Below are positions 54,145-63,036 of a stretch of 64,000 nt of DNA, in pieces (the first letter of the stretch is position 1; the number at the start of each line of letters is the position of its first letter). Under the pieces are notes generated by a model that was not told where the DNA came from, made no database searches, and worked only from the letters and a program-made list of their open reading frames with translations. The stretch is from Microvirga vignae (GTDB lineage Bacteria; Pseudomonadota; Alphaproteobacteria; Rhizobiales; Beijerinckiaceae): the NCBI RefSeq assembly GCF_001017175.1, contig NZ_LCYG01000032.1, positions 124,001-188,000 of the forward strand, read 5' to 3'. The position numbers and the translations under genes were made by a program.

Positions 54145-55878
54145 TCAAACATCGAGCGAGCCCATGCGTGGTTTGCCGATGGCGCGCTCCAGAGCTTCGT
54201 CCTTTTGATGAGCGATAAGGCCCTGATCGCGGAAGCGGTTCACGATGGGATAGCGGCGATCGCGGCCGAAATTCTTGCGCGTGACCTTCACGCCCGGCGC
54301 CGATTGTCGACGCTTGTATTCGGCGATGTAGAGCAGCCGCTCCACCTTCTTCACCACCTCAAGATCATAGCCCTTGGCGACGATGTCGGACACGCGAAGC
54401 TCCTCCTCGATGAGGCCGCGCAGGATCACATCGAGATCCTCATACGGCGGCAGCGAGTCCTGATCCTTCTGGTTTTCGCGCAGTTCCGCAGAAGGGGCCT
54501 TGGTGAGGATGTTCTCAGGGATCACGATGCCATCCGGGCCCAGAGCTCCCTTCGGCTTCCAGCGATTGCGGAGCGCGGACAGGCGGTAAACCTCCATCTT
54601 GTAGAGGTCCTTGATCGGGTTGAAGCCGCCGTTCATGTCGCCATAAATCGTGGCATAGCCCACCGATATTTCGGACTTGTTGCCCGTGGTCACCACCATG
54701 GCGCCGAACTTGTTCGAGATCGCCATGAGGGTGCTGCCGCGCGCGCGGCTCTGGAGGTTCTCTTCCGTGATGTCCCGTTCCCTGCCCTGGAAAAGCGGCT
54801 GAAGCGCGGTCTCGAAGCCCTCCACTGGATCGGCAATGGGCAGGATATCGTAGCGAACGCCCAAGGCCTTCGCGCAGGCCTCCGCATCACGCAAGGATTC
54901 ACCGGAGGTGTAGCGGTAAGGCAGCATCACGCAATGGACACGGTCCGCACCCAGCGCATCGACGGCCATGGCGGCGCAAATTGCGGAATCGATGCCTCCG
55001 GAAAGCCCGAGCACCACGCCGGGGAAGCGGTTCTTCTCCACGTAATCGCGAAGGCCGAGAACGCAGGCGGCATAATCAGCCTGTTCGCCTTCCTCCACCG
55101 TCATCATGGGAGCCTCGCGGCACACCCAGCCGTCCTCGCCCTTCTCCCAGGCGGTGAGCGCAATCACCTCCTCGTAAGCAGGCAGCTGGCAGGCCAGCGA
55201 GCAATCGGCGTTCAGCACGAAGGAGGCGCCGTCGAACACGAGTTCGTCCTGACCGCCGACCTGATTGAGATAGACGAGCGGCAAGCCGCTTTCCGTCACA
55301 CGCGCGGCGGCGATGTTGAACCGTTCCTCCGTCTTGCCGCGCCAATAAGGCGAGCCGTTGGGAACGAGGAGCATTTCGGCTCCCGTCTCGGCAAGGCATT
55401 CGACCACATCGCCGGTCCAGATGTCCTCGCAGATCGGAATGCCTAAGCGAATGCCGCGGAAATTGACCGGACCCGGCAAGGGACCGGCATCGAAATTCCG
55501 CTTCTCGTCGAAAACGCCGTAATTGGGCAGATCGACCTTGAAGCGCACCGAGATCGCGCCGCGATCGAGAAGCGCATAGGCGTTGTAGAGCTCGCCCTTC
55601 TCGCGCCACGGCAGGCCGACGAGCATGCCGGGGCCGCCATCGGCCGTCTCGCGGGCGAGGCGCTCCAGCGCGGCGCGGCAGGTATCCTGGAAGGCAGGCT
55701 TGAGCACGAGATCCTCGGCGGGATAGCCCGCGAGGAACTGCTCGGCGAACATCACGAGATCGGCGCCCATCCGGGCCGCCTCGGCACGGGCGAGGCGCGC
55801 CTTTTGCTCGTTGCCGGCCACATCGCCGACAATGGGGTTGAGCTGCGCGAGAGCGATCTTGAGCATGTTCTGAGCCAT
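54145..55878 (-). CDS. nadE: Glutamine-dependent NAD+ synthetase
   Basis: About 577 residues from ATG 55878. The N-terminal nitrilase-type glutaminase domain (1-260) has Glu in VMFAEQFLAGYP, Lys in LPWREKGELYN and Cys in GIPICEDIWTGD. The C-terminal synthetase domain has the P-loop VLGLSGGIDSAICAAMA and YGDMNGGFNPIKDLYK. It amidates nicotinate adenine dinucleotide to NAD using glutamine. gltX follows after 57 bases on the same strand. Confidence 0.96.
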   Translation of the reverse strand: MAQNMLKIALAQLNPIVGDVAGNEQKARLARAEAARMGADLVMFAEQFLAGYPAEDLVLKPAFQDTCRAALERLARETADGGPGMLVGLPWREKGELYNAYALLDRGAISVRFKVDLPNYGVFDEKRNFDAGPLPGPVNFRGIRLGIPICEDIWTGDVVECLAETGAEMLLVPNGSPYWRGKTEERFNIAAARVTESGLPLVYLNQVGGQDELVFDGASFVLNADCSLACQLPAYEEVIALTAWEKGEDGWVCREAPMMTVEEGEQADYAACVLGLRDYVEKNRFPGVVLGLSGGIDSAICAAMAVDALGADRVHCVMLPYRYTSGESLRDAEACAKALGVRYDILPIADPVEGFETALQPLFQGRERDITEENLQSRARGSTLMAISNKFGAMVVTTGNKSEISVGYATIYGDMNGGFNPIKDLYKMEVYRLSALRNRWKPKGALGPDGIVIPENILTKAPSAELRENQKDQDSLPPYEDLDVILRGLIEEELRVSDIVAKGYDLEVVKKVERLLYIAEYKRRQSAPGVKVTRKNFGRDRRYPIVNRFRDQGLIAHQKDEALERAIGKPRMGSLDV

Positions 55879-56070
55879 AGCACCTGCAGAATTAGCGCGC
55901 CGTCGGATGCGCAGCAATGCAAAGCCTGAACTATCCCGTGAACTTAACGCCGAATGGATTGCTCCGATCCACTGAAGCTGAAACGGCAGAAAAAGTGCCC
56001 CGCAGCAATTTTCGGAACCCAATATAGCTCAGGTCGTTGTCCCCACACGATTTTGACAATGGAGGCGACG

Positions 56071-56154
56071 ATGTTGAAAGGCGGTTTGCTTTGGCTGATC
56101 GGTATTCCTCTGCCGATCATCCTTATTCTCTACTTCATGGGCTGGCTGAGTTAA
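56071..56154 (+). CDS. 27-residue single-pass membrane peptide
   Basis: A very short gene: GGAGG, five bases, ATG 56071, then 27 codons and TAA. The product (MLKGGLLWLIGIPLPIILIL, YFMGWLS) is one membrane helix with a central Pro-Leu-Pro. The ribosome binding site and the following strong terminator (56188-56220) make it a complete small transcription unit. I recall similar small peptides of this kind in Proteobacteria, but no function. Confidence 0.7.
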   Translation: MLKGGLLWLIGIPLPIILILYFMGWLS

Positions 56155-56187
56155 GTCAACGATTGTTCAAAGCCAACCCAAGAAAGT

Positions 56188-56220
56188 AAAAGGGGCGCTT
56201 GGAGGCGCCCCTTTTCTTTT
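56188..56220. terminator. Rho-independent terminator (bidirectional)
   Basis: AAAAGGGGCGC-TTGGAG-GCGCCCCTTTT followed by CTTTT. The stem is 7 GC pairs (56192-56198 with 56205-56211) plus four A-T pairs. It serves the small peptide gene on the plus strand and the convergent DAHP synthase gene on the minus strand. Confidence 0.9.
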
Positions 56221-56224
56221 ATTC

Positions 56225-57610
56225 TCACTCAGCCGCCAGAGCGGCGGGCCTTTCCCTTGACTGGCGCTCGCGTTTGATCAGCTCCGAGGTCAGGAACGCG
56301 ATTTCCAGCGCCTGCTCCGCGTTGAGGCGCGGGTCGCAATAGGTGTGATAGCGGTCCGAGAGGTCCGCATCGGTGAGCGCGCGGGCACCGCCGGTGCATT
56401 CCGTCACGTTCTTGCCGGTCATCTCCAGATGGATGCCGCCGGCATGGGTGCCTTCCGCCTGATGGATGGCGAAGAAGTCCCTCACCTCGCCCATGACGCG
56501 CTCGAAGGGACGGGTCTTGAAGCCCGAAGCTGCCTTGATCGTGTTGCCGTGCATCGGATCGCAGGACCACACCACCGTGCGGCCTTCCTTTTGCACCGCG
56601 CGGATCAGGCCCGGCAGATGATCGGCCACCTTGTCCGCGCCGAATCGGCAGATCAGCGTGAGACGGCCAGCCTCGTCCTCGGGGTTCAGGGCGTCGATGA
56701 GCTTGAGGAGCCCATCCGCCGTGAGCGACGGGCCGCACTTGAGGCCGATCGGGTTCTTGATGCCGCGCATGTATTCCACATGGGCATGGTCGAGCTGCCG
56801 CGTGCGGTCGCCGATCCAAACCATGTGGCCGGAGGTGGCGTACCAGTCGCCGGTGGTGGAATCCACGCGGGTCAGGGCCTCCTCGTAGCCGAGCAGCAGG
56901 GCCTCGTGACTGGTGTAGAAATCCGTCGAGCGCATCTCGGGATGCGTTTCAGGATCGATGCCGATGGCCCGCATGAAGTTGAGGCTCTCGGTGATGCGCT
57001 CGGCCAACTCGCTGTAGCGCGAGGATTGCGGCGAATCCTTCACGAAGCCGAGCATCCAGCGATGCGCGTTCTCGAGGTTCGCATAACCGCCCGTCGCGAA
57101 GGCACGGATCAGGTTGAGCGTCGCGGCCGATTGACGGTAGGCCATGAGCTGGCGGCGCGGATCGGGCGTGCGGGCCTCGGGCGTGAAAGCGATGTCGCTG
57201 ATGATGTCGCCCCGGTAACTCGGCAGCTCGACGCCATCGATGGTCTCGGTCGCGGAGGAACGCGGCTTGGCGAACTGGCCGGCTACGCGGCCGACCTTCA
57301 CCACCGGCGAGCCGCCCGCATAGGTGAGCACCACGGCCATCTGCAGGAACAGGCGGAAGAAATCGCGGATGTTGTCGGCGGAGTGTTCGGCGAAGCTCTC
57401 GGCGCAGTCGCCGCCCTGGAGGAGGAAAGCCTCACCCTTGGCCACTTTCGCCAGCTCACGCTTCAGCTTGCGGGCCTCGCCCGCAAAAACGAGCGGGGGA
57501 AAGCCTGCAAGCTGCTGCTCCACGCTTTCAAGCGCCTCCGGGTCCGGATAGGCCGGAACCTGCTGGATCGGCTTGTGTCTCCAGCTATCGGGCGTCCACC
57601 GCTCAGTCAT
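56225..57610 (-). CDS. DAHP synthase, class II
   Basis: About 461 residues from ATG 57610. The N-terminus ([19 protein letters not shown]) and [20 protein letters not shown] are the class II (plant/Mycobacterium type) signature, with [12 protein letters not shown], and the metal-site residues in [14 protein letters not shown] and [15 protein letters not shown]. It makes 3-deoxy-D-arabino-heptulosonate 7-phosphate from PEP and erythrose-4-phosphate, the first step of aromatic amino acid synthesis. Gene symbols vary (aroF/aroG/aroH), so none is given. Confidence 0.95.
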   Translation of the reverse strand: MTERWTPDSWRHKPIQQVPAYPDPEALESVEQQLAGFPPLVFAGEARKLKRELAKVAKGEAFLLQGGDCAESFAEHSADNIRDFFRLFLQMAVVLTYAGGSPVVKVGRVAGQFAKPRSSATETIDGVELPSYRGDIISDIAFTPEARTPDPRRQLMAYRQSAATLNLIRAFATGGYANLENAHRWMLGFVKDSPQSSRYSELAERITESLNFMRAIGIDPETHPEMRSTDFYTSHEALLLGYEEALTRVDSTTGDWYATSGHMVWIGDRTRQLDHAHVEYMRGIKNPIGLKCGPSLTADGLLKLIDALNPEDEAGRLTLICRFGADKVADHLPGLIRAVQKEGRTVVWSCDPMHGNTIKAASGFKTRPFERVMGEVRDFFAIHQAEGTHAGGIHLEMTGKNVTECTGGARALTDADLSDRYHTYCDPRLNAEQALEIAFLTSELIKRERQSRERPAALAAE

Positions 57611-57800
57611 GACACTTACCCCCGTGTCTTTTGTGTCCTCTCGTTCACCGCAACAAGCGGCACGAAAAGGCACCTATACACGACATAAATAAAAAGGCGA
57701 GTGCAGAGAGGTGACGCCAAAGCAAAGAAGCCCTGCATCTTAAGGTGCAGAGCCTCTCTTTTTGGGGAGCCCTGCCCTTAAGCACGACAGGCTTGCGACA

Positions 57801-58628
57801 TCAGGCCGCCGCAGCGACCGGAGCTGCGGACTGGGCGTAGTTCTGGACTGCCAACCAGTTCCCGACCTCTTCCACGCGCTGCGTATGGCGCGGATACGTG
57901 GAGAATATCTTCAGGATGACGCCCGCAATCGGAGGAACAAGCTTCTCCTGCTCGGCGAAGACGGCACTGTTCATCTGGCCATTGAGCTTGGCGCTGCCGC
58001 AGGCGAGCATCTGCAGAGCGGAGCGGGACACTTCCAGATCCTGGACAATGAAGGCGCCGACGCGGTCGCAGGTGAGCTCGCGAGCCCGGGAATAGGCGGC
58101 CCCGAGGAACGGCACGAGGTTCGAAGGCCAGCGCACCAGGTTCATCAGGTCATCAAGGTGGCCCGCCACATGATGGCCGAGCTCATGCCCGATCACGAAG
58201 CGCAACTGCTCATCATCATCCGCATCGATAATGGCTGAGGACAGCCAGACATAGCGGTGCCGCCCGATGAGCCGGATTGCGATCGCGTTCATTACGCCAT
58301 GAGAGTTGTAGACAAAGGCCGTCGGCGCCTCCAGGAGCCCGATCTTCTTTGCCCCCTCCTCGACCATGGCCTGGATATGAGGGAACTGCTGCGGCCCCAC
58401 CATCACGTAATGGCCGAACATATGGGCGCGGAGCAGGGCGCGAGCGGCTGCCAGCGCGCACCAAATGACGAGACCATAGAAAATGAGCATGACCAGACCG
58501 AGGACCGGGTGGTCGCTGGCGAGTACGGAAACCAGAAGCAGAAACCACAGCACGCCTCCGACAATGAGGGTGATGTTGCCGTAATTTTCTTCCTTATGAT
58601 GGCGGACTGCCCGGATGTTGAATTGCAT
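57801..58628 (-). CDS. M48-family membrane zinc metalloprotease
   Basis: A 275-residue protein from ATG 58628. Two membrane segments near the N-terminus (ITLIVGGVLWFLLLVSVLAS; VLGLVMLIFYGLVIWCALAA) precede the M48 catalytic domain with the zinc site RFVIGHELGHHVAGHLDDL and the third ligand region YSRARELTCDRVGAF. It resembles HtpX-type proteases that degrade misfolded membrane proteins. The end is Ala-rich. Confidence 0.93.
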   Translation of the reverse strand: MQFNIRAVRHHKEENYGNITLIVGGVLWFLLLVSVLASDHPVLGLVMLIFYGLVIWCALAAARALLRAHMFGHYVMVGPQQFPHIQAMVEEGAKKIGLLEAPTAFVYNSHGVMNAIAIRLIGRHRYVWLSSAIIDADDDEQLRFVIGHELGHHVAGHLDDLMNLVRWPSNLVPFLGAAYSRARELTCDRVGAFIVQDLEVSRSALQMLACGSAKLNGQMNSAVFAEQEKLVPPIAGVILKIFSTYPRHTQRVEEVGNWLAVQNYAQSAAPVAAAA

Positions 58629-58734
58629 TGCGAAAAACTCCTTCGCAATCATTCTAAATCGTGGCGTCCGACCACATAAAAGCCACCATTTCGCCGCAAT
58701 TGGGACTATCCCCACTTCTTTTACGTAAAGGAAG

Positions 58735-60120
58735 CTATCCTACGGCAATGGGCTTCTTGATCACGACGGGCGTGCGCATGGTCACGAGTTCCTCCGCAGC
58801 GGTCGGATGAACGGCGACAGTTCGGTCGAAATCAGCCTTGGTGGCCCCCATGGTCACGGCGATACCGGCAAGCTGAATCATCTCGCCCGCGTCATTTCCC
58901 ATGATATGAACACCCACGACCTTGTCAGTGGTTTTGTCGACAACGAGCTTCATGAGCACCCGTTCGGAGCCGCCCGAAAGGGTGGCCTTCATGGGCCGGA
59001 AAGCCGTCTTGTAGACGTCGATTTCCCCATAGATCTCCCGAGCCGCTGCCTCGCCACAGCCGATCACGCCGATTTCTGGAGTCGAGAAGACGGCCGTGGG
59101 GATCAGGTCGTGATCGATGATCGTAGGCTTTCCGCCAAATACAGTATCTGCAAAGGCGTGCCCCTCGCGGATGGCGATGGGCGTAAGATTGACTCTGTTG
59201 GTCACGTCGCCGACCGCAAAGATCGAAGGGATAAGCGTCCGGGAATAGCCATCGACCGGGATCGCCCCCACCTCGTCCACAGTGATGCCTGCCTTCTCGA
59301 GGCCGAGCCCCTTCGTGTTCGGCCGTCGGCCTGTCGCAACGAGCACTTGGTCGACTGTAACTACGGAGCCACTGGACAGGGTCACGTCAATATCGTCTGC
59401 GTTTTTGTCCAGGCGCGTCACAGTCGTCTTGAGAGCGAGATTGATTCCGCGCTGAGCATAGGCCTCACCCAGGGCATCGCGCACATCCTCGTCGAAGCCG
59501 CGCAGGAGCCTGTCGCCGCGGTGAACCAGGGTCACCTCGCTCCCGAGCCCCGCAAAGACGCCGGCGAATTCCACGGCGATATAGCCGCCGCCGATAACCA
59601 TGATGCGCCTTGGCTGAGTCTCCAGGTGGAAGACCTCGTTTGAGGTGATGCCGAGCTCGCCGCCCGGAATGGGGGGGTCCATGGTCGGATGAGCACCGAC
59701 CGCTACGAGGATGTAGCGTGCGCGGATGCGCTCGCCGGTCTTGAGAATATGGACCGTATGTGCATCCTCGATCACAGCGCGGCTGTTGATGGTCTCGACC
59801 CCGGCCTTTTCGAGGTTGGCCCGGTAGATCCCCTCCAGCCGGTCGATCTCCCTGTCCTTGTTGCGGATGAGCGTCGCCCAGTCGAAGTTCGTCTCCCCAA
59901 CGGTCCAGCCGAACCCGGCCGCATCGTGGAACTCGTCGGCGAAGCGGCTGGCATAGACCATGAGCTTCTTGGGCACGCAGCCGCGAATGACGCAGGTGCC
60001 CCCGACCCGGTCTTCCTCCGCGATCATCACCTTCGCGCCGTAGTTCGCGGCAATGCGAGCGGCGCGGACGCCACCGGACCCCGCTCCGATGACAAAGAGA
60101 TCAACATCGAACTGGGTCAT
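58735..60120 (-). CDS. gor: Glutathione-disulfide reductase
   Basis: A 461-residue flavoprotein from ATG 60120. FAD motif GAGSGGVRAARIAA, redox-active disulfide GGTCVIRGCVPKKLMVYAS, NADP-binding GGGYIAVEFAGVFAGLG, and the C-terminal HPTAAEELVTM with the catalytic His. Residues around the disulfide (CVIRGCVPKK) fit alphaproteobacterial Gor. It keeps glutathione reduced. The start overlaps the stop of the O-antigen ligase-like gene by four bases (ATGA). Confidence 0.95.
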   Translation of the reverse strand: MTQFDVDLFVIGAGSGGVRAARIAANYGAKVMIAEEDRVGGTCVIRGCVPKKLMVYASRFADEFHDAAGFGWTVGETNFDWATLIRNKDREIDRLEGIYRANLEKAGVETINSRAVIEDAHTVHILKTGERIRARYILVAVGAHPTMDPPIPGGELGITSNEVFHLETQPRRIMVIGGGYIAVEFAGVFAGLGSEVTLVHRGDRLLRGFDEDVRDALGEAYAQRGINLALKTTVTRLDKNADDIDVTLSSGSVVTVDQVLVATGRRPNTKGLGLEKAGITVDEVGAIPVDGYSRTLIPSIFAVGDVTNRVNLTPIAIREGHAFADTVFGGKPTIIDHDLIPTAVFSTPEIGVIGCGEAAAREIYGEIDVYKTAFRPMKATLSGGSERVLMKLVVDKTTDKVVGVHIMGNDAGEMIQLAGIAVTMGATKADFDRTVAVHPTAAEELVTMRTPVVIKKPIAVG

Positions 60121-61361
60121 AACTTGGTCTCCGTTTGGAATCGGCTGGCAGCTTGCATCCATATAATGGCCGCGCCAAGCGATGCTGCCCACCATCCTTG
60201 CCAAGCACCATGGCCAACGAGAGCCACCGGGCCTGCTCCGGCTATCAGCGCCATGGAAGCGCATCTGGTCAGGTGGGGTAACTGCCAAACCATCCGCAGG
60301 GTGAGAAAGGCAACCAACACTGCAATGGCAGCACCGATCGCACCAAGCTCCACCCAGATCTGCAGAGCTGCATTGTGAGGATGCCCGATGTTCAACATCC
60401 GCTGATGCTCCACCGGCACCTTCTGAGCAATGGTGGTTTCCGCCATGCGCGGGCTTATGCCAAAGCCGGAGCCCAGAATAGGCTTCTGCCGCACCACAAA
60501 GCCAAAGCTCTGCCAGAGCTCCACCCTCTCCCTCGAGTGGCTGCTGGCTATTTTCTCGTGCATGGCGGGGGTGATCAGCTGAGCCGTGATAGGGCCGATG
60601 AGAGGAGACACGCAGAAGGCCATCAGGACAGCGAAGGCGGTCAACCCGAACGTCACGCGCGGCAAGAACCAGGCCATGGGAAAAGTTAGACAGATGATGG
60701 CGAGCCCCAGAACGGCGGCATCACTCTCGGACCGGATCACAACAGCACTGAGGAACAGCAGCAGAGCCAATCCCCAGATCACCCCTCTCCGCACATTGCC
60801 AAGAAGCCAAGCCGTCAGAGGCAGGGCCAGCATGAGCAGCGTCAGCACAGGTCGGTTGAAAATAAACGGATCGGAACGTACGCCGATGGCCCTGCGCAGG
60901 ATCAGGCCCGTTGCGAGTTCCGCCATGATGACGATGCCCGCCACCAGGAAGGTCCCGGTCAGAAGCCAGAACATCTGCTGCGTCAGATGCTTCGGCAAAG
61001 TCAGAGCCAAGACCAGGATGGCGGCGATCGGCAGCCAGAGTTCTCCCAAGGAGAAAAGGGAGACGGATTTGAACTCGCTCCAGCCGGCGGACGCAAGGCT
61101 CCAGCCAAAAAACGCAAGTACGGCGAGCCCGAGAGGTGAGGTCAATGCCCCTGCAAGATCCCGCAGGAAAGGACGGATCCGTCCCTCGACACACGTCGCC
61201 ACCAAGCAAAAGACAGCACTCAGGACCACATACAGAGGACTGGAGCGGTGTGCGATCGACATTCCCAAGGGTATAATGGCCAAGCTCACCATGGCGGCAC
61301 GCCAAAAGCCTTCGGCAACGCGAAGCCGAGTGCTGGTCATGGGAATGTCGACGAAGGCCAT
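60117..61361 (-). CDS. O-antigen ligase-like membrane protein (WaaL/Wzy_C family)
   Basis: A 414-residue protein with about ten to twelve hydrophobic segments. The Wzy_C-type region includes a periplasmic loop with REVELWQSFGFVVRQKPILG-like sequence (RERVELWQSFGFV, ILGSGFGISPRM) and the HPHN-like motif NIGHPHNAALQIWVELG. Members polymerise or ligate O-antigen or other polyprenyl-linked glycans. It is upstream of gor and divergent from tctC. The exact role cannot be told. Confidence 0.85.
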   Translation of the reverse strand: MAFVDIPMTSTRLRVAEGFWRAAMVSLAIIPLGMSIAHRSSPLYVVLSAVFCLVATCVEGRIRPFLRDLAGALTSPLGLAVLAFFGWSLASAGWSEFKSVSLFSLGELWLPIAAILVLALTLPKHLTQQMFWLLTGTFLVAGIVIMAELATGLILRRAIGVRSDPFIFNRPVLTLLMLALPLTAWLLGNVRRGVIWGLALLLFLSAVVIRSESDAAVLGLAIICLTFPMAWFLPRVTFGLTAFAVLMAFCVSPLIGPITAQLITPAMHEKIASSHSRERVELWQSFGFVVRQKPILGSGFGISPRMAETTIAQKVPVEHQRMLNIGHPHNAALQIWVELGAIGAAIAVLVAFLTLRMVWQLPHLTRCASMALIAGAGPVALVGHGAWQGWWAASLGAAIIWMQAASRFQTETKL

Positions 61362-61516
61362 AGGGAAGCGTTCTCTTTGTTAGTCTCTAACATTAGGCTC
61401 TTACGACATGGTTCAACAGCGATAAAGGACCCAGACGCTTGCCCCTCAGAAAAAGCGCCTTTACGGTCTGCGGCACCACGCTGTGACGTGACTTTAAGTC
61501 CCATGGAGGAAACACT

Positions 61517-62488
61517 ATGAGCCAACTTCGTAAGAGCCTTTGGCGCGGCGCCTTGGCTGCGGCTGCCGTTGCAGGCTTCGTGACATCGGCTGCGGCCCAG
61601 ATGGAGCTGAAGATCATGGCCCCGGCTGCGCCTGGCGGCGGCTGGGACCAGACCGCCCGCTCCATGCAGCAGGCGCTCACCCAGTCCGGCATCGCCAAGA
61701 GCGTGCAGGTCACCAACGTTCCCGGCGCCGGCGGCTCTATCGGCATCGCCCAGCTCGTGAACAACTCCAAGGGCGACGGCAACCAGCTCATGGTCATGGG
61801 CTACGTGATGGTGGGCGCGCTGCTGACCAACAAGTCCCCGATCACCCTCGAACAGACGACGCCCATCGCCCGCCTGACGGCCGAATACGAGGCCATTGTC
61901 GTTCCGGCCGATTCCCCGATCAAGGACGCCAAGCAGCTCGCGGCAGCCTTGAAGGCGGATCCGGCCAAGGTCACATGGGCCGGCGGCTCGGCCGGTGGCG
62001 TCGACCACATCGCCGCGGCGCTGTTCGCCAAGGCGGCTGGTGCCGATGCGACCAAGATCAACTACATCCCCTTCTCGGGCGGCGGCGAAGCCCTGGCAGC
62101 CATCCTCGGCGGCAAGGTGACGGCCGGCATCTCCGGCTACGGCGAGTTCGAAAGCCAGATCAAGGCTGGCAAGCTGCGCCTCATCGGTCTGACCACGCCT
62201 GCCGACAAGGCCACTGCGGACAAGCCCTCCATCAAGGCTCAGGGTGTCGACCTTGAGATCGCCAATTGGCGCGCGGTCGTTGCTCCTCCCGGCCTCTCCG
62301 CCGACCAGACGAAGGCTCTGACAGACGCCATGGACAAGATGGCGAAGTCCAAGGAATGGCAGGAAATCCTGAAAACCAAGGGCTGGGAGGATTCCTACGT
62401 CTCTGGTGACGCATTCGCGAAGATCCTGGCCGACGAGCAGGCTCGCACCAAGGAGGTCCTGACCTCGGTTGGACTAGTGAAGTCTTAA
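61517..62488 (+). CDS. tctC: Tripartite tricarboxylate transporter substrate-binding protein TctC
   Basis: A 323-residue periplasmic protein with signal peptide (cleavage near TSAAAQM). The Bug/TctC fold is clear: [20 protein letters not shown] at the N-terminus, [19 protein letters not shown], and [20 protein letters not shown]. It binds a carboxylate, usually citrate or a related acid. ATG 61517 follows GGAGGAA at good spacing. A strong terminator follows, then tctB and tctA. Confidence 0.95.
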   Translation: MSQLRKSLWRGALAAAAVAGFVTSAAAQMELKIMAPAAPGGGWDQTARSMQQALTQSGIAKSVQVTNVPGAGGSIGIAQLVNNSKGDGNQLMVMGYVMVGALLTNKSPITLEQTTPIARLTAEYEAIVVPADSPIKDAKQLAAALKADPAKVTWAGGSAGGVDHIAAALFAKAAGADATKINYIPFSGGGEALAAILGGKVTAGISGYGEFESQIKAGKLRLIGLTTPADKATADKPSIKAQGVDLEIANWRAVVAPPGLSADQTKALTDAMDKMAKSKEWQEILKTKGWEDSYVSGDAFAKILADEQARTKEVLTSVGLVKS

Positions 62489-62508
62489 AAATCACGATAA
62501 TGCCATAA

Positions 62509-62544
62509 GAGGCGCCGCGTTCTCGGAGCGCGGCGCCTCTTTTT
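62509..62544 (+). terminator. Terminator between tctC and tctB
   Basis: An 11-base-pair GC-rich stem (62509-62519 with 62529-62539, loop of nine) followed by TTTTT. In the middle of the tct operon it would lower expression of the membrane subunits relative to the abundant binding protein. Confidence 0.9.
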
Positions 62545-62554
62545 AGGATATCTC

Positions 62555-63028
62555 ATGACGACAAATCCGCAGCGGCGCATCGACGTGGCAGGCCTTGCCA
62601 TCGCGCTCCTTCTCCTGGTTCTCGCCGGCGTGGTCTGGTGGGACATGACCAAGCTCCAGATCCTGTCCCCTTACGATCTCGGCCCGAAGGTCATGCCGAT
62701 CATCGTATCGATCGGTCTTGCCGTTCTCGGCCTCGGCAATGCCATCTCGGCTTTCAGGGGAGACCTGCCAGAGCGTGACAGCCTGGATTGGAAGCCGATC
62801 ATCCTGATCCTCGGCGGGCTTGCGATCCTGATCGCTCTGATCTCTCTCGGCTGGGGCTTCATGATCGGCACGGCCATTCTGTTCGCCACGACCTCCGCAG
62901 CCTTCGGACGCCGCGCCTTTGTTGTCGATCTCCTGATCGGAGCGGGGCTGGCCGTCTTCATCTACCTGCTTCTCGGCAAGCTCCTGACCCTGTCCCTGCC
63001 GGCAGGGCCGCTTGAAAACCTGTTCTGA
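62555..63028 (+). CDS. tctB: Tripartite tricarboxylate transporter small membrane subunit TctB
   Basis: A 157-residue protein with four hydrophobic segments ([78 protein letters not shown]) and the [10 protein letters not shown] motif after the first helix, as in TctB. It works with TctA. tctA starts 8 bases after its stop. Confidence 0.93.
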   Translation: MTTNPQRRIDVAGLAIALLLLVLAGVVWWDMTKLQILSPYDLGPKVMPIIVSIGLAVLGLGNAISAFRGDLPERDSLDWKPIILILGGLAILIALISLGWGFMIGTAILFATTSAAFGRRAFVVDLLIGAGLAVFIYLLLGKLLTLSLPAGPLENLF

Positions 63029-63036
63029 GGCCTGAC

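Noticed and set aside
52741..55446. A 901-codon open frame on the plus strand
   Set aside because: It lies opposite gltX and nadE, both of which have complete catalytic motifs. Long antisense frames are common in GC-rich DNA.
56345..57688. A 447-codon open frame on the plus strand
   Set aside because: It is antisense to the class II DAHP synthase gene.
57731..57765. Terminator after the M48 gene
   Set aside because: The CTGCATC/GGTGCAG stem has a wobble pair and its T-run lies on the wrong strand for the leftward genes.
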